Below, one piece after another: positions 8,099 through 17,939 of a stretch of 64,000 nucleotides of DNA. A program made the translations under genes and the position numbers. Source of the DNA: Sphingobium aromaticiconvertens (lineage in GTDB: Bacteria; Pseudomonadota; Alphaproteobacteria; Sphingomonadales; Sphingomonadaceae); the NCBI RefSeq assembly GCF_037154075.1, contig NZ_JBANRJ010000001.1:3219501-3283500 (forward strand). The letters are read 5' to 3'. Position 1 is the first letter of the stretch. Every line of letters starts with the position of its first letter. A model generated the notes under the pieces. It was given only the letters and a program-made list of their open reading frames with translations. It did not search any database and was not told where the DNA came from.

Positions 8099-10905
8099 GA
8101 TGCACCGGGGGCTGCTTCGCCGACGCGCAACATGAGTACGGCATTGAGATCCGGGATATAGGCATCTGCGGCATCAAGCTGCGTCATGCGGGCATCGTGA
8201 TCAGCCTGGAGGCGCTTGCGGCGGAAATCCCGAACAGTCTGCAGGCCAACGCGGCCGATGGCTTGGTGTCGGGCGTCGTAGGCGTATTTCGCGCGTTCAC
8301 GCTCTTCCTGAATGCGGGTCCTGTGTTCCTCAACCAGATCGGTGAACATGCGCTCGCCCTGCGCAAGAGCGGCACCCCTTGAGCGAGCGAACCCGTCAGC
8401 ATCTTCCGCAGCGATCGATCCAACCGGCTCGACCTGTTCCGTCAAAAGAAGATCCCAGATGCGTTTAGCTGTTGGCAGGAAGGTTCGACCTTCGTCGTTG
8501 ACGAACACGGACAGGAAACGCCGTCGGCTAAAATCATCAGCGGACAGGCTGATTTCCCAAAGCGACCACACGCCGCGGACACTGTCAGGAAGTCCCGTAA
8601 TCCGGACTGTTGCCAAAGGCTGAGCTGAAACGTGGCGCGGCAGATCGCTGATAACTGCCCGGGCGCGGGGATCTTCGAGCGTGACCCATTCGATGTCCGG
8701 CCGCTCTTCCGCTGTTCTCGCGTCGAAGCAGACCTTTGCCGACTCGCTGCCATCCGCCCAACGAACCTGCCATGCGTCGCCTTCTTTGACAGCACTTCCG
8801 CCACGCGCGGGCAACCCGGTGGTGATCGCCCTCTCCAGCCAGAACTGCGCTGGATGGTCCCGCCATTTGCGAGCATCGTCCGCATCAAGCTCGTGGCTAT
8901 CCGACAAAAGCTCGCTGCTTTTGCGGGTTTCCGCGATGGTCGATCGAAGCTGCGAGACGACCGCATCACATTCACTTTCGATGGCATCGGGGTTCTGAAG
9001 ACCCTGCACGAACAGTTCATCGAACAACGGCTCAGTCTCGACCGAGTCCATCACGTCCGCCGCCTTGTCGACGCCGAACTCCTCCGCGATTATCGCTAGC
9101 TTGGTCTCGAGCACCTCCCGGACGCGGTGCTCGACGGTATCTTCGAGAACAAAGTTGAACGCCCGCACAACATGGGGCTGGCCGATGCGATCGACGCGGC
9201 CTATGCGTTGTTCGACCCGCATCGGATTCCACGGCATGTCGAAGTTGACGATGACGTGGCAGAACTGAAGGTTCAGGCCTTCGCCGCCAGCGTCGGTCGA
9301 GATCATGATGCGCACGTCGCGCGCAAAAGCCTGCTGCGCCTTGGCGCGGGCATCGAGGTCCATGCCGCCATTCAGGGTGGCAATCGAGAAGCCGCGGCTT
9401 TCCAGGAATTCGACCAGCATCGCCTGCGTCGACACGAACTCAGTGAACACTAGCACCTTAAGTGCGGGATCATTTTCTTCCTGTTGCAACTTGTAGATCA
9501 GCTCGAGAAGCGCTTCGGCCTTCGCGTCGGTGCCCTGGCCTTCGGTCGCACGCGCGAGGTTCAGAAGTGTTTCGACCTCGGCTTTCTCCGTCTCCCAGCC
9601 TCTCGCCTGCACGGCGATGTCCACCTGCGTCTGCCCGTCCAATTCAGCCCATTCATCGACATCGGCACCGTCGAACAACGAGGCTTGGAGTTGCGGCTGA
9701 TCGAGGAGCGCCTGGCGCTTTTCCAGTGTGGTGCGAATGGCAGCTGTGCTCGATGTCACCAATCGCTGCATCAGTATCATCAGGAAACCGACATGCCGCT
9801 GTTTGGCTGCCATTGCCTGATTGTAACCATGACGCACATAATCGGTCACGGCTTCGTAAAGCTGCCTTTGTGCAGCATGCCTCTCGGACCATGCTACCGC
9901 GTGAAGTCGCGTCATGCGCGGCTTAAACAGGGGCTGGCCTTCCGCATCAATCGCCGCGCGCTTTTCGGTCCGGATCACGAACGGGCGGACACGGTCGCTG
10001 TTGATGCTGCTCTCATCCGGGAAGGAATCTCGGTCAACAAGTTGCATCAACCGATGGAACTGGTCGGTTTTCCCCTGATGTGGCGTTGCCGACAGCAGCA
10101 GTAGGTAAGGGGCAGCTTCTGCGAGCGCCGCGCCCAGCTTGTAGCGCGCCACCTGATCCGTGCTGCCGCCCATTCGGTGCGCTTCGTCGATGATGACCAG
10201 ATCCCAGGACGCTGAGACCAGATCCTCAAAACGCTCACGGTTATAGGTGCTGAGCTGCTCGGCGCTCCAGCCACGCCGACCTTCCATTGGCTTTACCGAG
10301 TCCAGCGAGCAGATGACCTGATCGTGCAGACGCCACAGGTTTTCTTCCTCGCTTCGCCATTGGCGGAAGGCCGACAGCTCGGACGGCTCAACGAACTGCA
10401 GCGTCTCGCCGAAATGCAACCGCATCTCGGCCTGCCATTGGCGAACCAAGCCCTTGGGCGCCACCACGAGGAACCGCCGCGCCATGCCGCGCAGCTTCAA
10501 CTCGCGAAGGATCAGCCCGGCCTCGATCGTTTTGCCAAGGCCGACCTCGTCCGCCAACAGATAGCGGATCCTGTCCCGGCTCATGGCTCGGTTGAGCGCG
10601 TAGAGCTGGTGCGGCAGCGGCACGACGCTCGACTGGATCGGCGCCAGCAGAAGGTTGTCCTCCAGCGCATCCAGCAGTTTTGCTGCCGCTGCGGTATGGA
10701 GAATGTGCTCGACCGTGGGCTGGATGGAATCGAGCGGGCTCAGGTCGCGCGAACGAGCGCGGACGACGGCATCCTTGCCGGGTAGCCAGACCCGATAGGC
10801 GGTCTCGCCCCAGATCTCCTCCCTGTCGACGACACGGCAGGGTGCGGCATGTCGCTCATGCCAGCACCACCCGCCGATGCCATGTCCGGTACCTGCATGC
10901 GTCAC
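8095..10905 (-). CDS. brxHII: BREX-3 helicase BrxHII
   Basis: A 936-residue superfamily 2 helicase of the SNF2/HepA-like kind that is specific to BREX type 3. Walker A is in ADEVGLGKT (about 118-126), motif II is DEAH (about 240), and motifs V/VI are GGEGLNLQFCHVIVNFDMPW and QRIGRVDRIGQ (about 540-580). A long C-terminal region (about 650-936) is predicted to be partly coiled. The GTG start overlaps the pglXI stop by four bases (GTGA), and its own stop overlaps pglZ. It probably moves on or remodels DNA for the methylase or PglZ complex. Confidence 0.93.
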   Translation of the reverse strand: MTHAGTGHGIGGWCWHERHAAPCRVVDREEIWGETAYRVWLPGKDAVVRARSRDLSPLDSIQPTVEHILHTAAAAKLLDALEDNLLLAPIQSSVVPLPHQLYALNRAMSRDRIRYLLADEVGLGKTIEAGLILRELKLRGMARRFLVVAPKGLVRQWQAEMRLHFGETLQFVEPSELSAFRQWRSEEENLWRLHDQVICSLDSVKPMEGRRGWSAEQLSTYNRERFEDLVSASWDLVIIDEAHRMGGSTDQVARYKLGAALAEAAPYLLLLSATPHQGKTDQFHRLMQLVDRDSFPDESSINSDRVRPFVIRTEKRAAIDAEGQPLFKPRMTRLHAVAWSERHAAQRQLYEAVTDYVRHGYNQAMAAKQRHVGFLMILMQRLVTSSTAAIRTTLEKRQALLDQPQLQASLFDGADVDEWAELDGQTQVDIAVQARGWETEKAEVETLLNLARATEGQGTDAKAEALLELIYKLQQEENDPALKVLVFTEFVSTQAMLVEFLESRGFSIATLNGGMDLDARAKAQQAFARDVRIMISTDAGGEGLNLQFCHVIVNFDMPWNPMRVEQRIGRVDRIGQPHVVRAFNFVLEDTVEHRVREVLETKLAIIAEEFGVDKAADVMDSVETEPLFDELFVQGLQNPDAIESECDAVVSQLRSTIAETRKSSELLSDSHELDADDARKWRDHPAQFWLERAITTGLPARGGSAVKEGDAWQVRWADGSESAKVCFDARTAEERPDIEWVTLEDPRARAVISDLPRHVSAQPLATVRITGLPDSVRGVWSLWEISLSADDFSRRRFLSVFVNDEGRTFLPTAKRIWDLLLTEQVEPVGSIAAEDADGFARSRGAALAQGERMFTDLVEEHRTRIQEERERAKYAYDARHQAIGRVGLQTVRDFRRKRLQADHDARMTQLDAADAYIPDLNAVLMLRVGEAAPGAS

Positions 10906-13697
10906 GCATCAGCCTCCATGCGCGTGAGCGCTTGGTCGTACCAGAGCAGCAGCTTCTCATCCTCCTGCAGCGCCTCATCGGGGATCTTCCCGGCGATGCC
11001 GATGATGGTCTTGTAGTCCTTTGCTGCCCACGCGGTCTTGAAGCCCGCACGCAAAACCTCGAGCCGGAACTCCTTGAGCCGGCGGCCGGGGGCGGATTTG
11101 TAGCTCTCGAATTCCTTCAGCAGCGCCCGTTCGCGCTTTTGTTCCAAGTCTTTCGCCTTGCTCGGGTCGGGCACGTACCAGCGGTCTTTCGCCTTGCCCT
11201 TCAGCCGCGGGTCTTCCTTCTCCAGACTGCGCAGATCTTTGTAGTTCGTAGATAGGTAGCTGTGGATCTGGCTAGGCACGTCGCCATTGCCGTCGTAGCG
11301 GAGGAAGTTGTCCTCCAACAAAGCTGAAAGCTCCGGCCTCTCCTCATGCTTCTTCCAGCCAGCACCAAGCTGGGTCGTGAACTCGGGATGCACCTCTTGA
11401 TAGGTCGAGGGCCGTTTGCGCAGGAAATCTGTCAGCCAGTCGATAGCGGACCGCTCGTCGGAGACAAACAGTTCCATCTGCGGCGCCTGCGCTGCTTGAG
11501 CCCGCTTCCGGTCGTACTCAGCCACTTGCTCGGGCAGGAAAACCATGCCGTCTCGCTCAGAAAACCTTAGGCGGAGACCTTCCTGGAACTCTTGGCTTGA
11601 GAGCGGGACGGGAACGTTGTGGCGGACGAACCACGAGATCATCCTATCAAAAAGAATTCTAGGATCTCGTTCGGCAACGTACTGGATATCTCGCCCTCTT
11701 GATCGAACGACCGGGAGCTTTCCGAGATGGTCCTCGACGAAACTCCAGGCTGTCTCGGACGGATTGCCCGCAGTAGAGACTTGCGCTTCCAGAGCTTGGC
11801 TTGGCTTGTAAGCTGTGATCGCCAGATCCTGTTTGACAGCAGTCACGCCAAGAGTTGAGTGCATCCCCCCCCTTGTCTTGTCTAGCGCTGCCACTGCGGC
11901 GATCACAAACCCACTTTCGGAAAGTGCTGTTTGGATACTGTTCCAAATTGCCGCTTGAGTGTTTGAAAACTCAACCGTAATCCATCGACCTGGCTTAAGT
12001 ACTCTATAATACTCAGAAAACGCCTTCCGTATCAGTTTCCTGTAGAAATTTATATCCTTTTCGACAACTTCGTTCACCACAAGATCTTTACTGGAGCAAG
12101 TAACCACCCCGAGTATTGCCTCAAGCGATAGATTTAGCTCTGAATATTGAATATTGTGGCCAAACGGCGGATCAGTGAAAATATAATCGACAGAATTATC
12201 CGAAATTGGGATTCTGGTGACGCTAGACGTACTGATCAAAATTGGCGCGCGACCAACTCTAGATTGGCAAGCGCTAACGACATCTTTTAGCTTCTCTCTA
12301 AATAGATCAAATATATTTACTTCGCAAAAAAGATTAGGAAGATAAAGAGTATTCGCCATAGGGCCATTTATCCTCCCGCTTGGATTATATTTATTAATCA
12401 CAAACCTATTTCTTTTTGTTCCGTTCCTATCTGCAAACGACGTCACGACAAACAAAAGCGCTTGCTTAATTTCGTGCTCGAAATTTGACATCCGGATCGC
12501 CTCAAGAAGCGAAAATATTGCCTTTAGATTTCTCCATGTGTAGAAATGGTGTGCGTGACTAACACCTTTGTCTTCAAACGCATCTCGCCTGTATCTGTCA
12601 CCTTTCGGGAGCTCTATGGCCCGACACCATCTGGCCTCGTTGGTGAGATCGGGCATACTCATGGCTTGCTCGAAGTCATTTTTCGTGAGGCGACCACGCG
12701 CCTTTTTTCCCTTTTCGTTAAAGTAATTGATGTGAACCGGGATTTGTTTCATCAACCTCACGGGAGTTCCGAGGATGGGGTCCATGAAGTTAGTATATGC
12801 ACGTTGCAAATTTCTAGTGTTCTGCGTCGCCCCACAGCCCGGACAGGGAAACGTTTTCTTCGCCTCTCCAGATCCCAATTCTACTGCTTCGCTCCAGTAA
12901 TCGTACTCTGAGCCGCATTCCTGGCAGGTGTAGCAATCGCTCCAAACCAGATAATTGATGCGTCCACGGGGACGACCGTCCTCGGTTCGGGTCGAATACA
13001 GATTGTCCTCGGTTTCCTTCAGGCTCTCAAGGACTTGGTTGGCTGCCTCGATTAAGGCAGCAGAATCTGGCAGGCGATTCAGATTTGAGGAGATGAATGT
13101 AGCGATCGGAGATAAGTCTGAAATAATTGCGTTGCGCGGGCCGATCTTTGATGATTCTCCCGACTGGTCTTTTGCCGTGTCCCCCAGAACAATATATCCA
13201 CACTCCGCCAGTTCACGGGAATTTCCACAGGCAGCAGCGGCAACACCTGTCATGCCTGTTCCGCCAAAAGCATCCAGCACCACATCGCCTGGGTTTGTAT
13301 AATGCATCATGTATCGAACGATCGCCCGGTGCGGCACTTTGGTGTGATAGCTGTGCGCATTGTAAATCGGATGATTTTTGCCTTCGGTTACATCAGCAGA
13401 GAACGGCAGTCGAAAGTATTCATCTCTCTCGAGCGAGCCTCTGCCATAGTGGGTGATGAAATCTTCCATCCAAGGGTTGGGGCAGGCTGTGTAATAGGGC
13501 GGATCTGACATGGCCAAGATCGCTTCATCCGTCCCTTGCGGAAATCCCTCCTGGCCCCGGAACGCCTGATCCTTCAGCTTCTCAGCCAGCAGCCTCACGA
13601 AATGTTCTCGACGTGCGTCTTCGCTCGGGAAGGTCATTCCAAGGCACTCGACCTGGCCGCTGATCTTCCCGCTCTCCATCTTTAGTTGGTCATTCAT
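10902..13697 (-). CDS. pglXI: BREX-3 adenine-type DNA methyltransferase PglXI
   Basis: A 931-residue methyltransferase. SAM-binding motif I is DAFGGTGMTGVAAA (about 147-160). There are two catalytic-type motifs: an early SDPPYYTACPNPW (about 75) and FTDPPFGHNIQYSEL (about 520). A four-cysteine patch (CYTCQECGSEYDYW and CPGCGATQ, about 255-300) may bind zinc. I chose ATG at 13697, behind AGAAAGAGACG. A TTG at 13739 would overlap brxC. The middle of the gene (about 11.9-12.56 kb) is much richer in A/T than its flanks, and an 8-G run at 11865-11872 lies in frame. It modifies host DNA so that BREX spares it. Confidence 0.92.
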   Translation of the reverse strand: MNDQLKMESGKISGQVECLGMTFPSEDARREHFVRLLAEKLKDQAFRGQEGFPQGTDEAILAMSDPPYYTACPNPWMEDFITHYGRGSLERDEYFRLPFSADVTEGKNHPIYNAHSYHTKVPHRAIVRYMMHYTNPGDVVLDAFGGTGMTGVAAAACGNSRELAECGYIVLGDTAKDQSGESSKIGPRNAIISDLSPIATFISSNLNRLPDSAALIEAANQVLESLKETEDNLYSTRTEDGRPRGRINYLVWSDCYTCQECGSEYDYWSEAVELGSGEAKKTFPCPGCGATQNTRNLQRAYTNFMDPILGTPVRLMKQIPVHINYFNEKGKKARGRLTKNDFEQAMSMPDLTNEARWCRAIELPKGDRYRRDAFEDKGVSHAHHFYTWRNLKAIFSLLEAIRMSNFEHEIKQALLFVVTSFADRNGTKRNRFVINKYNPSGRINGPMANTLYLPNLFCEVNIFDLFREKLKDVVSACQSRVGRAPILISTSSVTRIPISDNSVDYIFTDPPFGHNIQYSELNLSLEAILGVVTCSSKDLVVNEVVEKDINFYRKLIRKAFSEYYRVLKPGRWITVEFSNTQAAIWNSIQTALSESGFVIAAVAALDKTRGGMHSTLGVTAVKQDLAITAYKPSQALEAQVSTAGNPSETAWSFVEDHLGKLPVVRSRGRDIQYVAERDPRILFDRMISWFVRHNVPVPLSSQEFQEGLRLRFSERDGMVFLPEQVAEYDRKRAQAAQAPQMELFVSDERSAIDWLTDFLRKRPSTYQEVHPEFTTQLGAGWKKHEERPELSALLEDNFLRYDGNGDVPSQIHSYLSTNYKDLRSLEKEDPRLKGKAKDRWYVPDPSKAKDLEQKRERALLKEFESYKSAPGRRLKEFRLEVLRAGFKTAWAAKDYKTIIGIAGKIPDEALQEDEKLLLWYDQALTRMEADA
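11865..11872 (-). repeat. 8-G homopolymer inside pglXI (possible phase-variation tract)
   Basis: The plus strand has eight C in a row, so the pglXI coding strand reads AAG ACA AGG GGG GGG ATG (Lys-Thr-Arg-Gly-Gly-Met). Gain or loss of one G would shift the frame and truncate the enzyme about two thirds of the way along. The frame is intact in this sequence. Confidence 0.6.
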
Positions 13698-13731
13698 CGG
13701 TTCGTCTCTTTCTGGATGGATTGGCGGGCAG

Positions 13732-16700
13732 TCACTCAACCACGAAGCGTAGTTTGGTGGTGTCCTTGCCCTTGCAGCGGTCGTTCAGGAATATTTCGAA
13801 CCGCTTGCGCAGGTCCTCTGGTGTGGCGGGCGATCCGCCCTGGAGCAGCGCCTTCCGGATGTCCTCGCCGGTGACGTCGATCTTTTCGAGACCGGATAGT
13901 GCCTCTTGAACTGCGGCGATGAAATCAGGCGTGACGAACTCGGGAAGAGTTCTCGTTTCGGCAAAGCCGGTGACGATCTTGCGCGACGAGTCCTTCAGCA
14001 GCTCAAAGTTCGACTGGATGATCGGATCCTCGAGGTTATCGACCAGCGTCTGCACCCACCCTTCCAAAAGACGGTCAAGCTCGTCATCGAGCTGTTTCAG
14101 GAGGTTGGCGGCCGGAAGCAGATCACCCTGCTCGTTCGCCGGGCGGAAGTTGCAATGTGGGCAAACCGGTGATGCCGAGAGTTCGGAATCGATCAGCGAG
14201 GCACAGCTTTTCAGTTTATCCAGCTTCTCTTCGAAGCTGGTCAGCTGGCTGGTCGGCATAAGCGAGATGCCCGCCAGCGCCCGCATCGCGGCCAACCGCG
14301 AGTCTTTGCGGAGCGCGGATTTCGTCTTGTCTTCAGAAACCCCAAGGCGCGCCTTGCTATGCTGCCCGACATAGGCGGTGATGTAATCCTTCTTCAGGCG
14401 GGCAAGCGTCTGCCGATATTCGCTCGCATGCTGCGCTGTTCGATCCGACGCGAGCTTGTCGAGGAGCTGCTTTCGGGTCTCCTGCGCCTGCTTCACCCAG
14501 GCGTGATCCGCTGATAGGACCATCTCGGCCTGCGACAGATAGCTGGCTGTGGCACCGAGTTCGGTGACCAGCTCCAGCATCCCCTCGACAGTTTCCAGAA
14601 CTTCGAGGTTCTTCTTCTGGGCCGCGATGTCATCAGCACCAAAGCGAAGATTCTTGAGCTTGCCGACTGTGTTATAGGGCGCCAGGCTTTCGGAGAAAGC
14701 CTTCAGCGCATCAAGTTTGGTGCGCCAATCGCGGATCTCTTCATCCCGCAAAAGCGGTTGACCCCAGAAGCTCAACCTGCCGGTCATGTCCGTAGTTACG
14801 CTGAGAACACGCCGCGTCAGTTTGCTGACTTCCTCCTGGAGGCGTTTGACAGGCTCGTCCGAGCCTTGCGTCGCCTGTTGAGCGAGCCCGGGCGGCAGGC
14901 CCAAAGCCTCGAACAGCGAGCGGAGGACGGCAACATTGATTTCCTTCGGCGCCTCAACGTGTTTGAACTGCTTCAGCTCATCGAGGGGCCGCTCGGCAAG
15001 CAGCGTGATCTTGCCGGAGTCAATCTTGTCGCCGGTGATCGCCAAGACGATGTCGCCCGCGTAGACCAATCCGCCGAGGACGGTGGCCAGAAGATCTGGC
15101 TCAAGGCGGAATTTAATCGGCGCGAAATACTCAACGTCAGCATCGCCGCTGACCAGTTCGCCGCGATTCAGGACCTGGCCATGCCCCTTTGCATTCAGTC
15201 GGGCTAGCACCTCCTGTGCGTACTTGGACCGCGTGGGATCGATACGATCACCATCGAGCATCTCCAGCCCGTCAAGAATGACAACTGCGTCTTTCGTGCG
15301 GTTTCCGCCCGCCAGCGCGCGCAGAGCGTTGCCGACGAGCTGCTTCCGGTTTGCCTCGGTCACTAGCGCGGCGAATGTCGGATATTCGGGCGCGACCTCA
15401 GCGAACTGATTATTCAGTGCGAGGCCGGAGATGACGTTTACGGCGTCGCGGAAGTTGATCCGCTCCTCCGGCCCAAGCCGGGCCTTATCACGCAGCGAGA
15501 CGCCCTTGGTCCACTCCTGCAGGGACTTTGTCTTGCCCTGGTAGGTGACGTCGAAGGCCGACATCTGCTTTTCCTGCAGCCATTTGCTCATGTCGCGCAG
15601 GGCGTCTTTGGCCTTGTCGAGGTAGATGGACTTCGCCCCACCGCTGGCTGTGGAGGCAAGATCCTGAGCCGCAGCGTAGAAGGAGAGGTGACGACGGATC
15701 GCGTCGTCGAGGCCTTTGAGCCGGAAAAAAACCTCGTCCGCCTTGTGGTCGTCGCGAAACCGCGGGGGCTCGAACGGCTGAATGAAATAAATGTAGAAAT
15801 CTCGTTCGGGCTGGGCCGTCGGCCGGTCGTTCGGAGCACCAAAGAAGAGATAGCCACTGCGCTCGACGCGGTGATCCTGCCACTCGATCTGGTATTGCCA
15901 GATCTGATGGCCGGTGACGTAGCTCGTCTCGTCGGTGCGCTCCATTAACTGCCGGATTGCATTGTAATAGGCACGATCCAGCGCATCATCGGACAGGGCT
16001 TCAGCCCGCTTCTCAATCTGGGCGTCATAGTCAACGTCCTTCTTCAGATCGAGATAGTACTGCTCAGTGTCCGGTGCTTTGGAAATGAACTGGCCGTTGA
16101 CGGTCTTCAGCGTCTCCCGCAGGACGGTCTGAACAAGGGACAGCAAGTCGGCTTCCGGCTCTCCGCCCATGTCTTCGATGCCGGGCTGGAAAAGGCAGAG
16201 CGTGTCGCGGAGTTCCTCGACGGTTGGGCCTACGGGAACATAGATGTCACCACCCGTTGTCAGGCGATGGACCGAAAGCCCGTCAATAATCCGGATGGCC
16301 ATCGGCCTGTATGCAGGACGCGTGAACGCTTTTTTCACCCGCTCCGACAGCACCTCATACACCTTGAGCACCGGTCCGATGTTCGGATCTGCGCGCAGCA
16401 CGGAGTTTGATGTGACCGTCTCCCAGAACTTGTCGTAACCGATCAGCCCTGGTCGATCATCGGGCACCTCATCGTTGAGGATGGCTTGGATCTGATCCCG
16501 GAGAGTAACCAGAGCACCGCGTTTTTCGGTAAATACAAGCCGCTCGAAAGTTCCGATGTAGTCCGGATGCACCGGGAAAAGCCTGACGTATTCATCCAAT
16601 TGCTCGTTCATCGAGCCATAGAATTTGGCGAATGGCGTAAGGTAGGCGCGAATCTTGTTCTGCTGATCTGCCGTCTTTTTAAGGAGGCGTTCGGCCACCA

Positions 16701-17463
16701 CGAAGCTGACGTCCTGGCGGGCAAGCAGTATCTGCGTGAAACGATCCTTCACACGACGAAGGCTATCAGCGACATGCTGGAATCGGCTGCTGTCGAAGAT
16801 CGCTTCCTGAACGCCGGCGACGAACCGAAAGCGGAGATGCTTTGTGACCTCGCCGATCTCACGCAAGAACGACAGATCAAGAACCAGATCGTGATCCTTT
16901 CGGGATCTCAGGTATTCAAGAAACTCGTCGACCACGAGGAGGACGCCGTGGTTCGGGTGGACCTCTGCGAATGCCGCCATCATCTCCTCAAAGGCAGCCT
17001 TGTTATTGATGACCTTGTCCGCTGGGGGGAAGGAATAGCTGACGCCGTGCTTTTCGAGGAATACCTCAAGCTGTTGCGTAATGATGTCCCGCAAGGACAT
17101 CTGGCTGGAGATCTCGATCCGGTGAACCTTGAATTTGCCCGCGATCGCCTCGGCGGCCTCGGCTACTTTCGGATGGCGGATCATCGGGACATAGGCCGCG
17201 TCCTCAGCAACCAGCGAGAGCACCGACATCAGGTGCGACTTACCGGTCCCGTAGTTGCCGACAATTAGTACGCCCTTGTGGTCCACAGCCTCGTCGAACG
17301 AGAGCTGGGGGATCATTTGCTTCGCTATCCGTTCGGCCATGTCGTCGGAAATGACGTAGGTCGATACAAGCTTCTTCGCCTCATCCGGGCGGTTAGCGTC
17401 CAGAAGCTGAATGACCGACTCGATCGGCTCGAATTGAATGAGATCGCCATAACGCATCGGCAT
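13732..17463 (-). CDS. brxC: BREX-3 AAA+ ATPase BrxC (PglY-like)
   Basis: A 1243-residue ATPase, the large shared BREX component. Walker A is VGNYGTGKSH (about 68-77) and Walker B is VLLVVDEFLEYL (about 165-177). A C-terminal C-x2-C pair (CPHCNFRP, about 1090) sits in a helical region. I chose ATG at 17463 because GAAGGGGGAA lies eight bases upstream; the frame is open for 40 further codons but those overlap brxF. Fourteen bases separate it from brxF. In BREX, BrxC is essential for phage exclusion and is thought to assemble with the methylase and PglZ. Confidence 0.93.
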   Translation of the reverse strand: MPMRYGDLIQFEPIESVIQLLDANRPDEAKKLVSTYVISDDMAERIAKQMIPQLSFDEAVDHKGVLIVGNYGTGKSHLMSVLSLVAEDAAYVPMIRHPKVAEAAEAIAGKFKVHRIEISSQMSLRDIITQQLEVFLEKHGVSYSFPPADKVINNKAAFEEMMAAFAEVHPNHGVLLVVDEFLEYLRSRKDHDLVLDLSFLREIGEVTKHLRFRFVAGVQEAIFDSSRFQHVADSLRRVKDRFTQILLARQDVSFVVAERLLKKTADQQNKIRAYLTPFAKFYGSMNEQLDEYVRLFPVHPDYIGTFERLVFTEKRGALVTLRDQIQAILNDEVPDDRPGLIGYDKFWETVTSNSVLRADPNIGPVLKVYEVLSERVKKAFTRPAYRPMAIRIIDGLSVHRLTTGGDIYVPVGPTVEELRDTLCLFQPGIEDMGGEPEADLLSLVQTVLRETLKTVNGQFISKAPDTEQYYLDLKKDVDYDAQIEKRAEALSDDALDRAYYNAIRQLMERTDETSYVTGHQIWQYQIEWQDHRVERSGYLFFGAPNDRPTAQPERDFYIYFIQPFEPPRFRDDHKADEVFFRLKGLDDAIRRHLSFYAAAQDLASTASGGAKSIYLDKAKDALRDMSKWLQEKQMSAFDVTYQGKTKSLQEWTKGVSLRDKARLGPEERINFRDAVNVISGLALNNQFAEVAPEYPTFAALVTEANRKQLVGNALRALAGGNRTKDAVVILDGLEMLDGDRIDPTRSKYAQEVLARLNAKGHGQVLNRGELVSGDADVEYFAPIKFRLEPDLLATVLGGLVYAGDIVLAITGDKIDSGKITLLAERPLDELKQFKHVEAPKEINVAVLRSLFEALGLPPGLAQQATQGSDEPVKRLQEEVSKLTRRVLSVTTDMTGRLSFWGQPLLRDEEIRDWRTKLDALKAFSESLAPYNTVGKLKNLRFGADDIAAQKKNLEVLETVEGMLELVTELGATASYLSQAEMVLSADHAWVKQAQETRKQLLDKLASDRTAQHASEYRQTLARLKKDYITAYVGQHSKARLGVSEDKTKSALRKDSRLAAMRALAGISLMPTSQLTSFEEKLDKLKSCASLIDSELSASPVCPHCNFRPANEQGDLLPAANLLKQLDDELDRLLEGWVQTLVDNLEDPIIQSNFELLKDSSRKIVTGFAETRTLPEFVTPDFIAAVQEALSGLEKIDVTGEDIRKALLQGGSPATPEDLRKRFEIFLNDRCKGKDTTKLRFVVE

Positions 17464-17477
17464 CCCGTGTTCCCCCT

Positions 17478-17936
17478 TCAATGAATCTTGAACGGGACCA
17501 GGCCGTCGATGCCATAGTCCTGATGTTCTGGATGTTCTGTCGTGGCGTAGGAAAGTCGGTCGTCCCGAAGATCTCCTGGCCACACCGCAATGACGCGACG
17601 CGCATGAGCATGTCGCTTCAGTAAATCTAGCGGGCTGAGCTGCAGCGTACGATCGAACAGCAGCTCGATGTTGTCCACGAGCAAGAGCCCGCGACTGGAA
17701 AATCTATCTGCGAGTTCCTTCAGCAGGTCTGCCGCATGCAAATGTCTTCTGGTGCTCGGTACTGTAAGCAACTCGCGACCAAGCGCGGCGCCGACGTTTA
17801 GAACACGTGCTTGCCGACGCGTGGCCAACTGCCCGAGGAAATCGCTCTTGCCAGACCGGGGTGGTCCGATCAAGATTACCAACTTGCTGTTAAGACCCGA
17901 TATATCCTCGACAAGGCGATCCAGTTTCTCGATCAT
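17478..17936 (-). CDS. brxF: BREX-3 P-loop protein BrxF
   Basis: A 152-residue ATPase found as the first structural gene of type 3 BREX operons. Walker A is LIGPPRSGKSDF (about 22-33) and Walker B is LLLVDNIELLFD (about 85-96). It lies three bases after the WYL regulator gene and fourteen before brxC. Together with pglXI and brxHII it fixes the system as type 3 rather than type 1 or 2. Confidence 0.9.
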   Translation of the reverse strand: MIEKLDRLVEDISGLNSKLVILIGPPRSGKSDFLGQLATRRQARVLNVGAALGRELLTVPSTRRHLHAADLLKELADRFSSRGLLLVDNIELLFDRTLQLSPLDLLKRHAHARRVIAVWPGDLRDDRLSYATTEHPEHQDYGIDGLVPFKIH

Positions 17937-17939
17937 CGT

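Noticed and set aside
8095..13697. Reading the helicase plus methylase as a DISARM system
   Set aside because: brxF, brxC and pglZ in the same operon fit BREX type 3; no DrmA/DrmB pair is present.
16486..17268. 260-codon plus-strand frame opposite brxC
   Set aside because: Antisense shadow; brxC carries the Walker motifs in the other strand.
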